Below, in pieces: positions 22,801 through 33,412 of a DNA stretch of 64,000 bases. Source of the DNA: Nothopassalora personata (lineage: Eukaryota > Ascomycota > Dothideomycetes > Mycosphaerellales > Mycosphaerellaceae). Within the stretch, counting starts at the first letter, position 1. Each line of letters opens with the position of its first letter. The notes under the pieces were generated by a model. That model did not search any database. It saw only the letters and a program-made list of their open reading frames with translations, and was not told the origin of the DNA. The stretch spans positions 682,001 to 746,000 of the forward strand of contig CM066296.1 of assembly GCA_033816765.1 (NCBI GenBank). Reading direction: 5' to 3'. A program made the translations under genes and the position numbers.

Positions 22801-23760
22801 AGGACGTTCTTCACACTTGGAGCGATCAGGAATTTGCCGCAATACTGCATTGCATTGCGTCGATCTTCGCGATATGTTACAGCTTCGCAGCAAGCTCGGC
22901 CATCATGCCACGACGGAAGATGTCCCTGCATCAACGCCCACGTGAGGCCAAAGGTATCGTGAAGGCAATGAAGCTAATGGTCGATCAGGCGCACCCCGGG
23001 GCTGCGAGATGCTGATCCAGGTAGAATTCATCTCGCCAAGGTGAAGCGACACAGCCCCAGCGCCGGCGTACACCGCGAATGTCACTTCTGGCCCCAAGTC
23101 ATCAAATCCCAGAGCTGGCAACTCTTTGAGCAGCGTACAGCTTGTCTTCACAAGGACTTTGCAGCTACCACACTAAAGCACTGCAGCATCTTCGACAGCC
23201 AGCTCCGGTCACTAGCACATTGGCGTGAATCAGTTTCAGCCTCTAAATTCCTCGGTTGAGAGTACCTTGACATACACAACTGAGCTCCTCAACAAGGCAA
23301 GCTGATAATTGCAACCAATGTCGGATACACATATAACTTTGTTTCTTGAGCGCAGGGCACGGGTCAAACGTCCGTCTCCGCGAAGGGCTGGTCTCGACTG
23401 CGAGAGGTGCTTTGATGTGGTACGACAGACACATCGTCGAGGGGGGACTGGGCAAATTATAGCGCAAAGTCTTCCCTTTCGGGGTTCACTGTCCGTGGTG
23501 TGGTGGTAGTCGTGACGTGATTTTCATACTCGAAGCTCATGGACGAGGCAATCTCCCCTGGTCGGGAGCTCAAGGCGAGCGCGGATGCCAAGGGGACGTG
23601 TGATAGTGTCACGTGCTTATCACGATGTTGACTTTGGACTTGATGACTGATCATTGATAAAGCGTCTTCGAAGTACTAGCAGGCTTGCTTCTGTGGATAG
23701 GTAACGAGCTACCAACCCAACCGCGCCCTGCCCACTCATCTTGCACGCATGGACCTTCTT
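19857..23760. other. Gene-poor 3.9-kb region
   Basis: No ORF is longer than about 200 codons and none has recognisable domains. The longest (20079-20669 plus, 196 codons) has irregular composition and overlaps a minus frame of 100 codons. No LTRs, terminal inverted repeats, transposase or reverse transcriptase motifs were seen. A coding-like stretch at 21900-22480 is listed separately. The right end carries the 3' side of the minus-strand nucleoporin gene. Confidence 0.5.
21900..22480 (+). other. Coding-like fragments, gene structure unresolved
   Basis: One frame (start codon 21900) holds a Ser/Pro/Arg-rich segment to a TGA at 22062. After a TGA and TAG it resumes at 22089-22277 as a helical, Glu/Gln/Thr-balanced segment (VEWLNDLTTQGQRFRAQL). 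A second frame at about 22425-22475 reads REGQSDARSIFDDEDLDAVQ, also protein-like. A GTAAGT..CAACAG pair at about 22370-22410 could be an intron. The pieces cannot be joined into one gene with confidence. A decayed gene or a gene with small exons is possible. Confidence 0.25.
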
Positions 23761-26003
23761 CTAAAAGTCCCACCCAACCCACTCTCTCTTCGGCGGGATC
23801 TCAGGCACCATTCCATCCTTGAACGCCCAGTTTGTCTTCACGAAATCATAAAGCTCCTTCAGCTGCCTCCCAAGATCACTCTCCAATACTTCCTTCGGCG
23901 GCTCGGCGTCTGGAATATCCTTGCCATAATGTCCATGAGGGAACCAGATCCGGTGCTTCGTCTGGTGGTTTCGATCCTTTTCAGTGGGTGCGGGTTTCAT
24001 GTAGTAGCCGATCTTCGGATCTTTGTCATCTGGGACGACTTGCATGCCCTTCCAGGTGGACGGAAGAGGCAGATCGGCAGCTGGGGCGGAAGGAGCCGCG
24101 CCTGGTTGGCTCGTACTGCCGAAGCCTCCTTTTGCGGCTTGTTGCGAGGATGCGAGACCTGATGTTGCGGGTTGCTGCGAGGGAGCGCCGAATCCACCTG
24201 TTGTTGTGGGCTTTTGCGAAGGAGCGCCGAAACCTGAGGCTGCAGCGCCGAATTCACCCGCTGCGCCGGGCTGAGTAGAGCTACCAAACGCTGGTGCTCC
24301 ACTCTGAGCAGGAGCACCGAATGTACTTATTGAGGCCGGCTGTGGATTGGCACCGAAGCCTGATGTTGTTTGAGCATTTGCGCCAAATGCAGTCGTGCTG
24401 TCCGCCTGAGACTGAGCGTTGCTGGGTTGTCCGAATCCTCCGCCGAATGCTCCCGTTGATGTGCTGCCAGCCTGCACGTGAGGTTGACTCGGTTGCCCAA
24501 AACCTCCGCCAAATGCTCCCGTTGATGTGGTGCCGGAGCCTGACTGACCGAAAGCTGGCTTTTGTCCAAATGGCGATTGATTGGCCGCAGCGGCGAACGG
24601 CGATGGCTTTGCTGCGCCGAAGGCCGAAGGTTGACCAAAAGCAGTGCCGCCGGTCTGTGCTGGCTGTGAGCTGCCAAACGGAGAAGGCTTATTGGCAGCA
24701 GCACCAAACGCTGTCGAGCTCCCGAAGGCTGGTGCCGCTTGCGCTGCCTGGACCGGTGCTCCGAAGGGTGAGGGTTTCGATGCTGCACCGAAGCCGGACT
24801 GACCAAATCCGGGCTGTGCTCGGGCGCCGAATGCACTCGGTCCTTGGCCGAGGTTCGACGTTTGCCCAAACCCACTACTGCCGCCACCTAATGCTGATGG
24901 TTGACCAAACCCACCACCTCCGCCACCCAACTGCGACGCCCGACCAAATCCAGGTCTCGATGCTTGGCCGAAGACAGTACCACCACCTGACGATGACGGC
25001 TGCCCAAACCCAAAGGTAGCAGCAGGTGCTGAGGGTGCGCCAAAGGCCGATGGCTGTGAGGATGGTTGTCCAAAGCCGCCGGTTGGTTGCGACTTGTTCC
25101 ATGGTTCATCCGGCTTGGTCTCGAAGTCGTTGCGGTGGGAATGCTCGTACTGGCCATCCACGACATACTTCTTCGCGCCCTCAACGTCGTTTAAGATTGC
25201 CTGGACCTTCTGCTCGACTTGATTGAGCAGATATTGTTCGTGGTTCACCTGAATCATCATTAGTTGTGATCTACTTGTACAACTACATCAGTGCACATAC
25301 ATATTCTTGCTCGCGACCGGCAGCTCTCGCGATGTAGTACTTTACACGCATCTCTTCAGGGCTCTGCTCCAGATCTCCTTCTATCAATTGTCGCGGTGGC
25401 TTGTTGCCGGGTGCGTAACAGGAAATGGGCCATATTGGTCGATCACCAGGAGGATCGCCACCGGATACACTACTTAGATCTTGCCTGATGCCTGCGCTTG
25501 TGACGTTGAAGCTGTGAGAGATGTTAGTACAGCCGCCTACAAGGCTTGTGCTTGTTGGTCAGCTCACGGTTCTGATGATGCTGTGCGACTGTTAGCGGCG
25601 GCTCCTTGAATTCGGTACGACATGCTGTGCTGTGGGTGCCTGTCGTAGTGTGAAGTGGAAACCGCGAACCGAGAGTCATTCTACATCGACCCCGGAAGGG
25701 CAATTCCCGCCACGCGCTACAACGGCTGCACATGCTGCGTCTGCAACACGACACATTCACTTACCTCCGCCCACTACGCCTGATCTGCCACGACCTGTCT
25801 GACTCTGCCCTTGGCCTGCAAGAGGCGCAAATCGGTTCGTGTTCGAGTTTGAATTTGAGTTGAAGCCTCCTCTCGAACTTCCTGGATGCTCAAACTTGCA
25901 GCCATCTAAACGTATTTAGCATTGTTCGTCGTCTTCACGGATCTCCATTCCTCCTACCTCCGAATCGGCAGTTGCCCTGCTGGAAGAACTTGCAGACCAC
26001 CAT
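23761..26003 (-). CDS. CCCH zinc-finger FG-repeat nucleoporin (Nup42/AMO1-like)
   Basis: Peripheral nuclear pore protein: FG repeats bind transport receptors, and the C-terminal region of Nup42-type proteins contacts the mRNA-export machinery (family knowledge). Exons read on the minus strand: 26003..25958 and 25905..25765 (phase 1) encode a CX7CX5CX3H finger (residues 4-20) and an Asn/Ser-rich linker. A small exon ending at 25568 starts near 25624. Then 25511..25301, and 25248..23761. Four introns have good sites (GTAGGA, GTAAGTG, GTGAGC, GTATGT donors). The 3' boundary of the intron after 25765 is unresolved, because the phases do not match for any obvious acceptor. The last exon has an NDVEGAKKYVVDG helix, then about 35 FG-type repeats (GFGQPS, AFGAP), and a C-terminal domain rich in Trp/Lys (TWKGMQVV, NWAFKDGMVPEIPPKREWVGW). 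Total about 660 residues. Confidence 0.85.
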
Positions 26004-26699
26004 GTTTGCGCGCGAAGGCGCTGCCTTAGACCGTAGATCCGAAATTGGCCACCATGCGCTCTCGATCACATTCGTCGATTTGTAGACTGATGCTTTCGAG
26101 TGTCCTTGCGCAAGCTTGTCGGGTGTGAGTGTGCTGTGCTACCTTTCTTTGTCGCGTAAGCCAGCCTTTGACGATGATGACTGGCTCGACGACAGCCTGG
26201 CAGCCAATTATAGCAGATTAGCAGAGAATGTTCCTGCGAAATACCAGGTAGACACTTGGTGTGATTGCAAGTGGATGTCCAGAGAAAAGATGTCGTCCAA
26301 AATATCGCGAACCCACCTCGGGGAACGCGACTGGCCGGGGTGGCACGCGCCTTCCAACCTTAATCACCAACGACGCCATTTTGCTTGGCGCGTTGGCGTG
26401 GGCGAACTCGAATCGTTCTCGGGCTGGTGACTGCGTTCGCGCGCAGTCGTCGCGATGCCTGGAGACATTGATAGCGTTATAGCCGTGAGACACCAACGAT
26501 CCGATCCGGCTAAGAAGACCCGATAATCTGGAAACAAGCCGAGGACCACACCTGCCGCTGCTGCCACCACCTCCACCTCCTCTGCACCGCGCGAAGATCC
26601 ACGTGCAGCACGATCCACCGCCAACGAGGCCACCACCGCTGGACTGGGTCATGCGGCTGACATCTATCCGACATACACAGCGGGAGACTCTTCACCTTT

Positions 26700-27089
26700 A
26701 TGCACCCGTTCTCCTTCCCCATTGTTGGCATCTTCGTAGCTGGATACATTACCGCCCGCTGGGACCTCATCGCTCAGCTGTATGAGCTGGCTGTCTTTGC
26801 CTGGGACCACGGAGTCGTGGTAAGAAGAGATTGCCCAAAACAAAAGCTACGGGCTGATCGGATGCTATGTTAGACACGCGCTGCGAAAGGCTTTGCCATC
26901 CTCTCCCTCTTCTTCGTGCTCATCGTCATCCCAATCGAGCGCATTGCTGCACGGGAAGCTGAACTAGTCAGTCTGCCAGGTCTCTCCGCAGCACACGACC
27001 TCTCGACTGACATTCATCACCAGCACCCACGCACACAAGAGTCAGGCATATCCGCCAGGGAACAGCTACGGCGCCGAGGATCGTTCTAG
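26700..27089 (+). CDS. Small membrane protein, 111 residues, just upstream of GPI1
   Basis: Two exons: 26700..26819 (40 codons) and 26874..27089 (72 codons with stop). The intron 26820..26873 (54 nt) has donor GTAAGA, a CTGAT-type branch and acceptor GTTAG, phase 0. The product has a first hydrophobic segment (residues about 4-38, with a charged RWD interruption) and a clear transmembrane helix (about residues 45-61, FAILSLFFVLIVIPI). A polar tail with Arg-rich end (REQLRRRGSF) follows. Function unknown; the compact hydrophobic hairpin plus basic tail suits an ER or organelle membrane protein. Its stop codon is 18 bp from the GPI1 start on the same strand, so the two may share a transcript or overlap in UTRs. 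Missed by simple ORF scans because each exon is short. Confidence 0.65.
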
Positions 27090-27099
27090 TCATTGCGCA

Positions 27100-27111
27100 A
27101 TGGGAGCATGA
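27100..27111 (+). promoter_or_regulatory. Three-codon upstream ORF overlapping the GPI1 start codon
   Basis: ATG at 27100-27102 is followed by two codons and TGA at 27109-27111. The TGA overlaps the GPI1 start ATG at 27108-27110 (sequence ATGA). In eukaryotes such stop-start overlap can allow termination-reinitiation or lower translation of the main ORF. The ATG lies only 8 bases upstream of the main start. Confidence 0.5.
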
Positions 27112-29367
27112 CCACTCGCAACCATGGGTTGATGCGCGTATTTTGGCCTTCTGATGCGCCACGAGATATCATACCAGGCGTCTTGGTAGGATGGAGGAAC
27201 TCAGATTTGGATGTGCTGGTGGTGGGCGTCTTACAAGGAGTTGATGTAAGTGCTTGACGCATGCGACTACGATATCCCGCTTGACACGTAGCCAGGCCAA
27301 GAACGTCGACTATGCACTGCGCATGCGAGCACTGTTCCGAGGTAGCCCTCACTCGGTCGACAAGATTCTCCTCCATTGTGGAGATAAGCCGCTTCAGGTC
27401 CTAGGCACACTGAACAGCGGACATGCGGTGGTGACGTTCGATCCGAAGGCACTGTCCCTGCACACGGTACCACGCAGCTACATTCCCCGAGTCGACTGCC
27501 CGCGCAGCGCACACATGACGATACAGATTGTCAGCTTCGACCGACCAGATCCCAATCGTATGCAGTACCTCTCCTTGACGCCGATATCACTCGCGCTTGA
27601 AGACAAGTCAGGGGCTTTCGGAAGAGTGCCACCATTCGATAGGATCGACAAAGATGAGGAAGGCGAAAGACAACGGAAAGAGAAGCTTGTGAAGAAGCTG
27701 AAGCAGCACAGTGTCATACAACATGCTCGAACCGAGAAAGAGCTGGCATTGAACACCATAATTATTCAGATCAACTGCTCCGCCGAGCTTGATGCCCTCA
27801 TGCAGGAGAACATCGGCATGGTGGGTGTGAGGATTAAGCGCACGATGAGTGTCAGCGAGCGAATGGTGGAATCTGCCTCGACGCTGTGGGACTTTTCCTT
27901 GCTATGGTCAAAGCAGACGCTGAAGCAGCATGTAGGACCCTTCGCGTTTCAGACGTTTATCCTGTATCTCATGGTACTACGGATTGGCGCCGAAGGGCTG
28001 CTGATGCTCCTGGACTGGAGACCGTTTGGAAACGCCGCCTTGAAGGACATCTCGGCGACAGCGCAGCAAGTTGACATTCGCCTGCAGCAGTTTTGCTACT
28101 GGCCTGACCAGTACATGACCCTGCACAAACGACGGAATGACTGGGAGAGCATCACCAACAGTCATCCGGACTACATCCGGTTCTTCAACAGTCTGTGGCT
28201 CGTAGCAAATGACGTTATCATCGGCATAGCTCTGGGCTCATACATCATCGAGAACGTGGAGTTCGTGGCCGGACAGATGGACAATATCATGAACAACTAT
28301 TCCATCGAAGGACTTCAGCGCATGCTGACCTGGTTGATGGACTATCCGGCTGGTCTGAAGCTCAACACGGAGCTCGCGACCTTCCTCGGAGACCTGTTCC
28401 TGTGGGTGATTGACTACTGGAGCGGATGCATGTCCCAGCTGCGACCAACACTGCCAGTCATGATCCGCTTGATTGGGCTTTCGAGCTTCGCAGGCGCAAG
28501 TCTACCGATTGCGATGTTCTCGGACTTATTATCGGTGCTCACAATCCACATCTACTCGTTCTATATCGCCTCAGCGCGGATATACAACTGGCAGCTGACG
28601 ATCATCATCTCGCTCTTCCATCTGTTCAGGGGCAAGAAACGCAACGTCCTCCGAAATCGCATCGATAGCTGCGACTACGATTTGGATCAGCTACTCCTTG
28701 GCACAATCCTGTTCACCTTGATAGTGTTCCTGCTCCCGACGGTGGCTGTCTTCTATGCTACCTTCGCCGGGGCCCGCATGGCGATCATCGCGCTGAAAGC
28801 TGCTTTAGACACCTGGCTGGCATGCCTCAACCACTTTCCGCTCTTCGCGCTGATGTTGCGCGTCAAGGACTCTCGGCGTTTACCGGGAGGCATTCGATTT
28901 GAGTTACAAGATACCCCTCGCGCGTTGGATTCATCTTCTTCGGAGCAGTCGAGTACTGCGCCTACCTCTTACATTAAGCTAAAGGTAATGCACGTGTCGC
29001 TCCCTGATGGCCAAAGTCGCAAAGCTGATCTGCAATCTAGTCGATTGCGCTTCCGCTATCACAAACCTTCTCTCAATATAACCAGCTTGGGCACCGATTA
29101 CGAAAACACTACATGTCGCCACGAGTCTTCCTCTGTCTGGTCTCCGGTCAATTCGTACCGCCGATACACCGCAAGAACCTCTACAGCTTGCAATACAGCA
29201 TGCTCCCAATCCAGCGGATTACCATCGGCGAGCTTTGGAAGCTTTTGACCGAAGAGCGGAAGCCGAGTGGCGTGGTGTACACGAACGGACATATCATACC
29301 ACCTGCTGTGAAGAAACCTGGTGGGAAGACGAAAGGCCCACCGAATGGATACTGGTGGAGTAAGTAG
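27108..29367 (+). CDS. GPI1: GPI-GlcNAc transferase subunit GPI1 (PIG-Q)
   Basis: Subunit of the ER GPI-N-acetylglucosaminyltransferase complex, which starts GPI anchor synthesis by moving GlcNAc to phosphatidylinositol. Exons: 27108..27245 (46 codons), 27296..28984 (563 codons), 29041..29367 (109 codons with stop); 717 residues. Introns of 50 and 56 nt have GTAAGT/CCAG and GTAATG/TCTAG ends, phase 0. Exon 1 gives the expected start (MRVFWPSD, GVLVGWRNSDLDVLVV). Exon 2 holds the Gpi1 core with about six to seven transmembrane helices: around residues 265-285, 345-365, 430-445, 450-480 and 535-570. Conserved LHIYSFYIASARIYNWQL and LRVKDSRRLPGGIRFEL are present. Exon 3 restores HRLRKHYMSPRVFLCLVSGQF, which would be missed if intron 2 were read through. 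Frame intact. Confidence 0.95.
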
Positions 29368-29639
29368 CATATGTATATGATGCATTGATAGTGTGTACAG
29401 ATGTTGTTGCGTCCATATCCCAAGTTACAGACATTCCGCGCCACCATGTTGACACATGTCAGCTCTTACTCTACAGTTTGAGCTCAAGTCCCGCTTAGCG
29501 ATGGTTCGACATGTTGGAGTTTCACACTCGAATGAGCACATCCGAGCGAGACTTGGGGATCGGAGCCTGACACACGTGGAAAGCCACTTTTGATCCGAGT
29601 ATCCATTGAGGAGCTTTTTCCTGAAAATACCCCGGAAGG

Positions 29640-30700
29640 GACATGTCGAGTGCAGAAATCACGTCAGCCCGGCGATCTCAGCACCGCCACAGGAGTGGAG
29701 CAATGACTTTGGACATCCGAGAACTCCGCCAAGCTTTCGCATAGCAGCATGGACGAGAATACTTCTCCTGCCAAGATCAACCAGAACATGGAGTCGTCTG
29801 TGTCGGAAGCTGAGCCCGCTACCCAACGAGGAAACATCAACAAAACTTGCGCCGATTTGAATTGCACGCCAACAACCGTCTCTACACACCACGACCCGAA
29901 ACCGATATACGAAAGCCTCCCGCTCTAGGGTGTAAAAAGATCGATCCCAAGATATGGAATCGATATCTGCAAGAGCATGACAAAGTCGGCAGAGGCTGGC
30001 ATCACAGAAAAGCCGACAACGATTCAGTCCTTGAGGAGCGAAAAGCTCTTAGAGAAGCCATTAGGAAGCTCACCGGCCACGATTGTCAAGTTTGTTGCTT
30101 AATCCCTGAGGAGAAGCGACGTTCACTCGACACATTTCCTGGTATTCTTTGGGCTGAAGCACGAACTTCCTGAGGGCGATCGAGGGATGTCTGAAGTTCA
30201 CGGTAGCAGCGAACGTCCAGAAGGACAGTGCTGCCAATAGCTCCACAGAGGGCAAGAACGCAGCTGATAGAGATGATGCATCGTTCACAGCTGATGCGCC
30301 TTCAGCAGGGCCTTCTTTGCGCCTCACGGCTGTCGAGGCTGTGGCTCCCGCAAGGATCACCGTAGCAGAATGATTACTGCTTGCCAATGAACCACCACCG
30401 AGGCAAGCAAAAGACGGCCATGTTACATCCGACCCTCATCTGGCCGCCTTTACTCGTGCCATGCCACCACTCGAGGGTCTACACGAGGTGCCTTCGCCAA
30501 GAGACGTAACATCACCGCAACCTTATCGTGGAGTCGGACTCAAGAGTCATGAACCGGTATTGGCCGGTCATGGTCACCTCACGCAAGGACTGGTCATGGA
30601 GGCATTGAAGCCCGATGTGGAGGACGCGAAGGCTGGGCATGAGGCGAAAGAAGCCAGCCATGTGTTTGCACAACTAAAGCCCAAGCACAATCGCTGTTGA
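29640..30700 (+). pseudogene. Disrupted coding-like block, family unknown
   Basis: Protein-like segments follow each other in changing plus-strand frames. A 59-codon ORF at 29749-29928 starts with ATG and is Asp/Glu/Ser/Thr-rich. A charged helical segment at about 29920-30090 reads KKIDPKIWNRYLQEHDKVGRGWH. An Ala/Ser-rich segment at about 30180-30373 ends in a TGA, and beyond that TGA the same frame stays protein-like to a stop at about 30700 (ending with LKPKHNRC). Thus at least two frame changes and one in-frame stop lie in about 1 kb. No introns were found that repair them. It may be one decayed gene or two neighbours. Confidence 0.35.
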
Positions 30701-31012
30701 GTAGCGGCAGTTGCCGTGAGTCTTTCCTTGGCGCCTGTCTTGACTCTCCGTTGCGAGAATGCTGAAATTGGGTTAGGAACCGACAGAAGAGTACGAAAGT
30801 TGTATGCGGCTTGGCCGTTTGCTGACACGCTATTGAGAGCTCTTTTGAAAAACGCTGCTTTGTTGACATCTTGGGCTTCGCCCAATTTATCCTCACCTAA
30901 ACTTCGTAAACGCTTCTTTGTCTTCCATGTGCCGCTGTCGATGCCATCGAACTTGCGTCTGACACAACGAAACTGTTAGGTGCCCCTCGTCTCGTGCCCG
31001 TCTGCAGGCAGC

Positions 31013-31754
31013 ATGGTCTACGACAAAGTTCCCATCAGAAGGCGAAGAGGCCCTTCTCGAGTCCGCCTCATCCACAACACCCGTCCCACCTCCGCGGTAT
31101 CGCCAGCCCAAGTGGTACCGAGGACATTACAATGCTACCACAGTCCTCATCGCCTCCATTCTCGGCGCGCTCTCCGCGACAGCAATTTTCCTCTTCGCGC
31201 TCTTCGGCTACGGCATTGCCACCTCGGCACCTTCGGAACACACCTTCACCCCACATCTCTCATTCAACGTACCGCGGACTTTCACCGAGCATAGAGAGTT
31301 CCTCGAAGGGCCCGATTGGCAGAAGCATTGGATGTCCCTCCAGCCCCTGGCCAAGGGCTTCGTCGTCGTTCCGAACCCCTCTCGATACGGGCTAACCGGC
31401 GGCTATCCTTTCCACAACGACACCTCACTCAACAAGGAAGTCTATTGCATATCAGCGTTTCACCAGCTGCATTGTCTTGAAAGTCTCAAGAAGAGTGTGG
31501 ACGATGTCCTCAAAGTGGGAAGCGCGGGGAAGCTGCGGGAGAAAATGTATCATCTCGATCATTGTTTCGATTATCTCAGGCAAGCGGTGATGTGTAATGG
31601 AGATATGACGCTGGAGAAGATGAGAGTGGACGAGAATGGGAATAGGATTTTGGAAGTCAGCGGGTGGGACGTGGTGCATCGGGAGTGTAGAAGTTGGGAT
31701 CGGGTGAAGAGCTTTGCGGAGGAAAAGGGGGCGGCTCATAGAACTGGTGGTTGA
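31013..31754 (+). CDS. UstYa-like (DUF3328) oxidase-type protein, frame break near start
   Basis: UstYa-family proteins are membrane-anchored oxidases, best known for cyclising or modifying fungal ribosomal peptides and other secondary metabolites. The main frame encodes one transmembrane helix at about residues 45-70 (TVLIASILGALSATAIFLFALFGYGIA) and a lumenal domain. Both hallmark motifs are present: HQLHC at about base 31464 and HLDHC at about 31552, followed by the LRQAVMCNGD stretch. The end at 31754 is normal. This frame has no ATG before 31332 and is open up to 30963. The natural start, ATG at 31013, encodes MVYDKVP and is followed by one extra base (31034) before the matching frame resumes with SEGEEALLE. 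So one base seems inserted (or two lost). Length would be about 246 residues. Its stop lies 12 bp from that of a convergent relic. No clear biosynthetic cluster surrounds it. Confidence 0.7.
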
Positions 31755-31766
31755 GCTCGTCATGCT

Positions 31767-32452
31767 TCAAGCCTCAGCTTCCCAATCTACTCGCTCCCTC
31801 TTCAACCCCATAGCACGGACCGCCTTCGGCACCATCTCACCCAAATACGCATCATCGGTCAATAACGGCACCACATCTTCCATATCGATTTCCATCAACT
31901 GCAACACAACTCCAGCTGTAGCTACAATTCCAGGTCTTCTATCCCGTATCCATGGAAAGAGCGCATTCCCCCCACTCCGATAAGCCTGATCCTCACTCAC
32001 GCCCTCGGGAATCCGGTTCTCTAGGTGATGAATGTCTTGGACAATCTTTCTAATCTTGAGGCGGAGAAGATCTTGCTCGATTGTCGGCGGCTTGAGCGGC
32101 GCGTGTAGCACTCCCCAATCGCCAGCGAAAGTCTTCGAGGCTGAGGTTCTGAGGTTCTGAGGTACGTGGGGAGTTTTGGATGAAAGCTTTCATGCCTAAC
32201 GTCTTGAGCCCATGCTGAATTATCCGCTTGATCACAGGAGAAGTCGGCTTGATTCAGCACCTTAAGGCCAACGGACGCAGCGTAAGGCAGCAATCTCATC
32301 CTGAGTACTTGACCTTGCCGGATCAATCCGATGTCGGCATGCTGCAACATGGGCAGCACAGGTGCAGGTGGGTGACTGATCTCGCAGAGCAAATCGATGA
32401 AGCTGCTATCGAGGTACAACGCAGAAACGTGGGGCCATAATGCCAGTAGCTC
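31767..32452 (-). pseudogene. Relic of a helical protein, several frame breaks
   Basis: Minus-strand pieces read in order but in different frames. First 32452 to about 32250 (LLALWPHVSALYLDSSFIDLLCEISHPP, then ADIGLIRQGQVLRMRLLPYAASVGLKVL). Then about 32235-32110 (IKRIIQHGLKTLGMKAFIQ... LEDFRWRL). Then about 32115-31767 (LLRLKIRKIVQDIHHLENRI... RPGIVATAGVVLQLMEIDMEDVVP). The first break is at about 32237. The second coincides with an 8-bp tandem repeat (CTGAGGTT twice, plus CTGAGGTA, 32141-32163 plus strand); removing or adding a unit changes frame. The 5' end lacks a start codon and stops at a TAA just upstream of 32452. Family not recognised. The sequence looks like the C-terminal part of a larger intracellular protein. 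Confidence 0.45.
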
Positions 32453-33412
32453 TTACACTGGCGTTCGGGACCAGCTTTACGGCGGGAGAAAGCAGACCGC
32501 GCTGGGTGGAAGCACACAGGAGACAGGAGAAGGACGGAAGGCAGAGCGCTGTGTCATGGGAATCATCACGTTGGCGGTGAAGGAAGGGAAGGAATAGTAA
32601 TAACAGGATGATGATGATGTTGGGGCATGAAATAATAAGATTCCGGTGTGCGACATAACCTAGATTGGCTGGTGCGCTGCTTGCCGATCTAATAACACCA
32701 CCTGCACCGGCTCTTCCCTTCCACGCGGTGATGTGGAGGAATGCGGTCGTCTGTCCCCTCGACGGCTTTCCGAGTGAATGTTCTGTTCTGCCCGTGAAAA
32801 AGCAGCTGGATGTCTATGCTGCTCCGCTCCTGTACACGAGTTTCCAGGACCGCGGCGCTAGTTCTCAAATGCTTGGCGGCAGCGTTTTCCCTCCCGGTCG
32901 CCGCTTGCGCTCTCACCTTCATCGCGTCACCTGCGCAGTCGTGCGCTGTTTCCCATCGGTCGCCTATCATCATCAATGACATCCTGACCTGCGCGAAATA
33001 TCTCCAGTAAGTCTCACCCACGGCCCGCGAAAGCGCCTGACACGCCCGATCCCGATGCCTCATCACGCGTGCGCGCGTGCGGCACTTTCTCTCCTCCAAC
33101 TCATCGCCCGCGCGCGAGTGCCTCTCCTTCCCACGCACCCCCGCTCTGGGGCTCCACGCTGCTCGCCGGCCTGTTCCTTTCTTTATTCTCAACAAGACAC
33201 GAGTTTCACACCCCGACGACACGCGTCTGCAGCGCTCATCTCACAGCGCGCGCGTCTCTTGCCGCTAGCCGTTGTTCATACGACACGACCTCGCCACCCC
33301 AGCACCCTCTGCACTACCGCACCACCCATTGGCTGGCCGCCGCTGAATGCGTCCATCCATGTGCTAACCACCCAGAAGCTAACGATGCCCGTGTCAGCAG
33401 GTGCATGCGACC
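32453..33412. promoter_or_regulatory. Upstream region of SWI1
   Basis: About 960 bp without a supported gene. It is pyrimidine- and ACGC-rich toward the right. A large minus frame (32689-33222, 177 codons) is Arg/Glu-rich and low in hydrophobic residues, typical of an antisense shadow in GC-skewed DNA, so it is not annotated. AG sites near 33390-33400 (GTCAGCAG) may be the acceptor of a 5'-UTR intron. Confidence 0.4.

Noticed and set aside
24294..25019. 241-codon plus-strand ORF
   Set aside because: It lies antisense to the FG-repeat region. Repeated Gly-Phe-Gly codons leave open frames on both strands; its repetitive sequence mirrors those repeats.
29640..32452. Secondary-metabolite gene cluster around the UstYa-like gene
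   Set aside because: Only one tailoring-type gene is present; no precursor peptide with repeats, kinase, P450, synthase or transporter lies next to it.
32689..33222. 177-codon minus ORF upstream of SWI1
   Set aside because: Arg/Glu-rich and without domain-like pattern; located in a skewed pyrimidine-rich promoter region.
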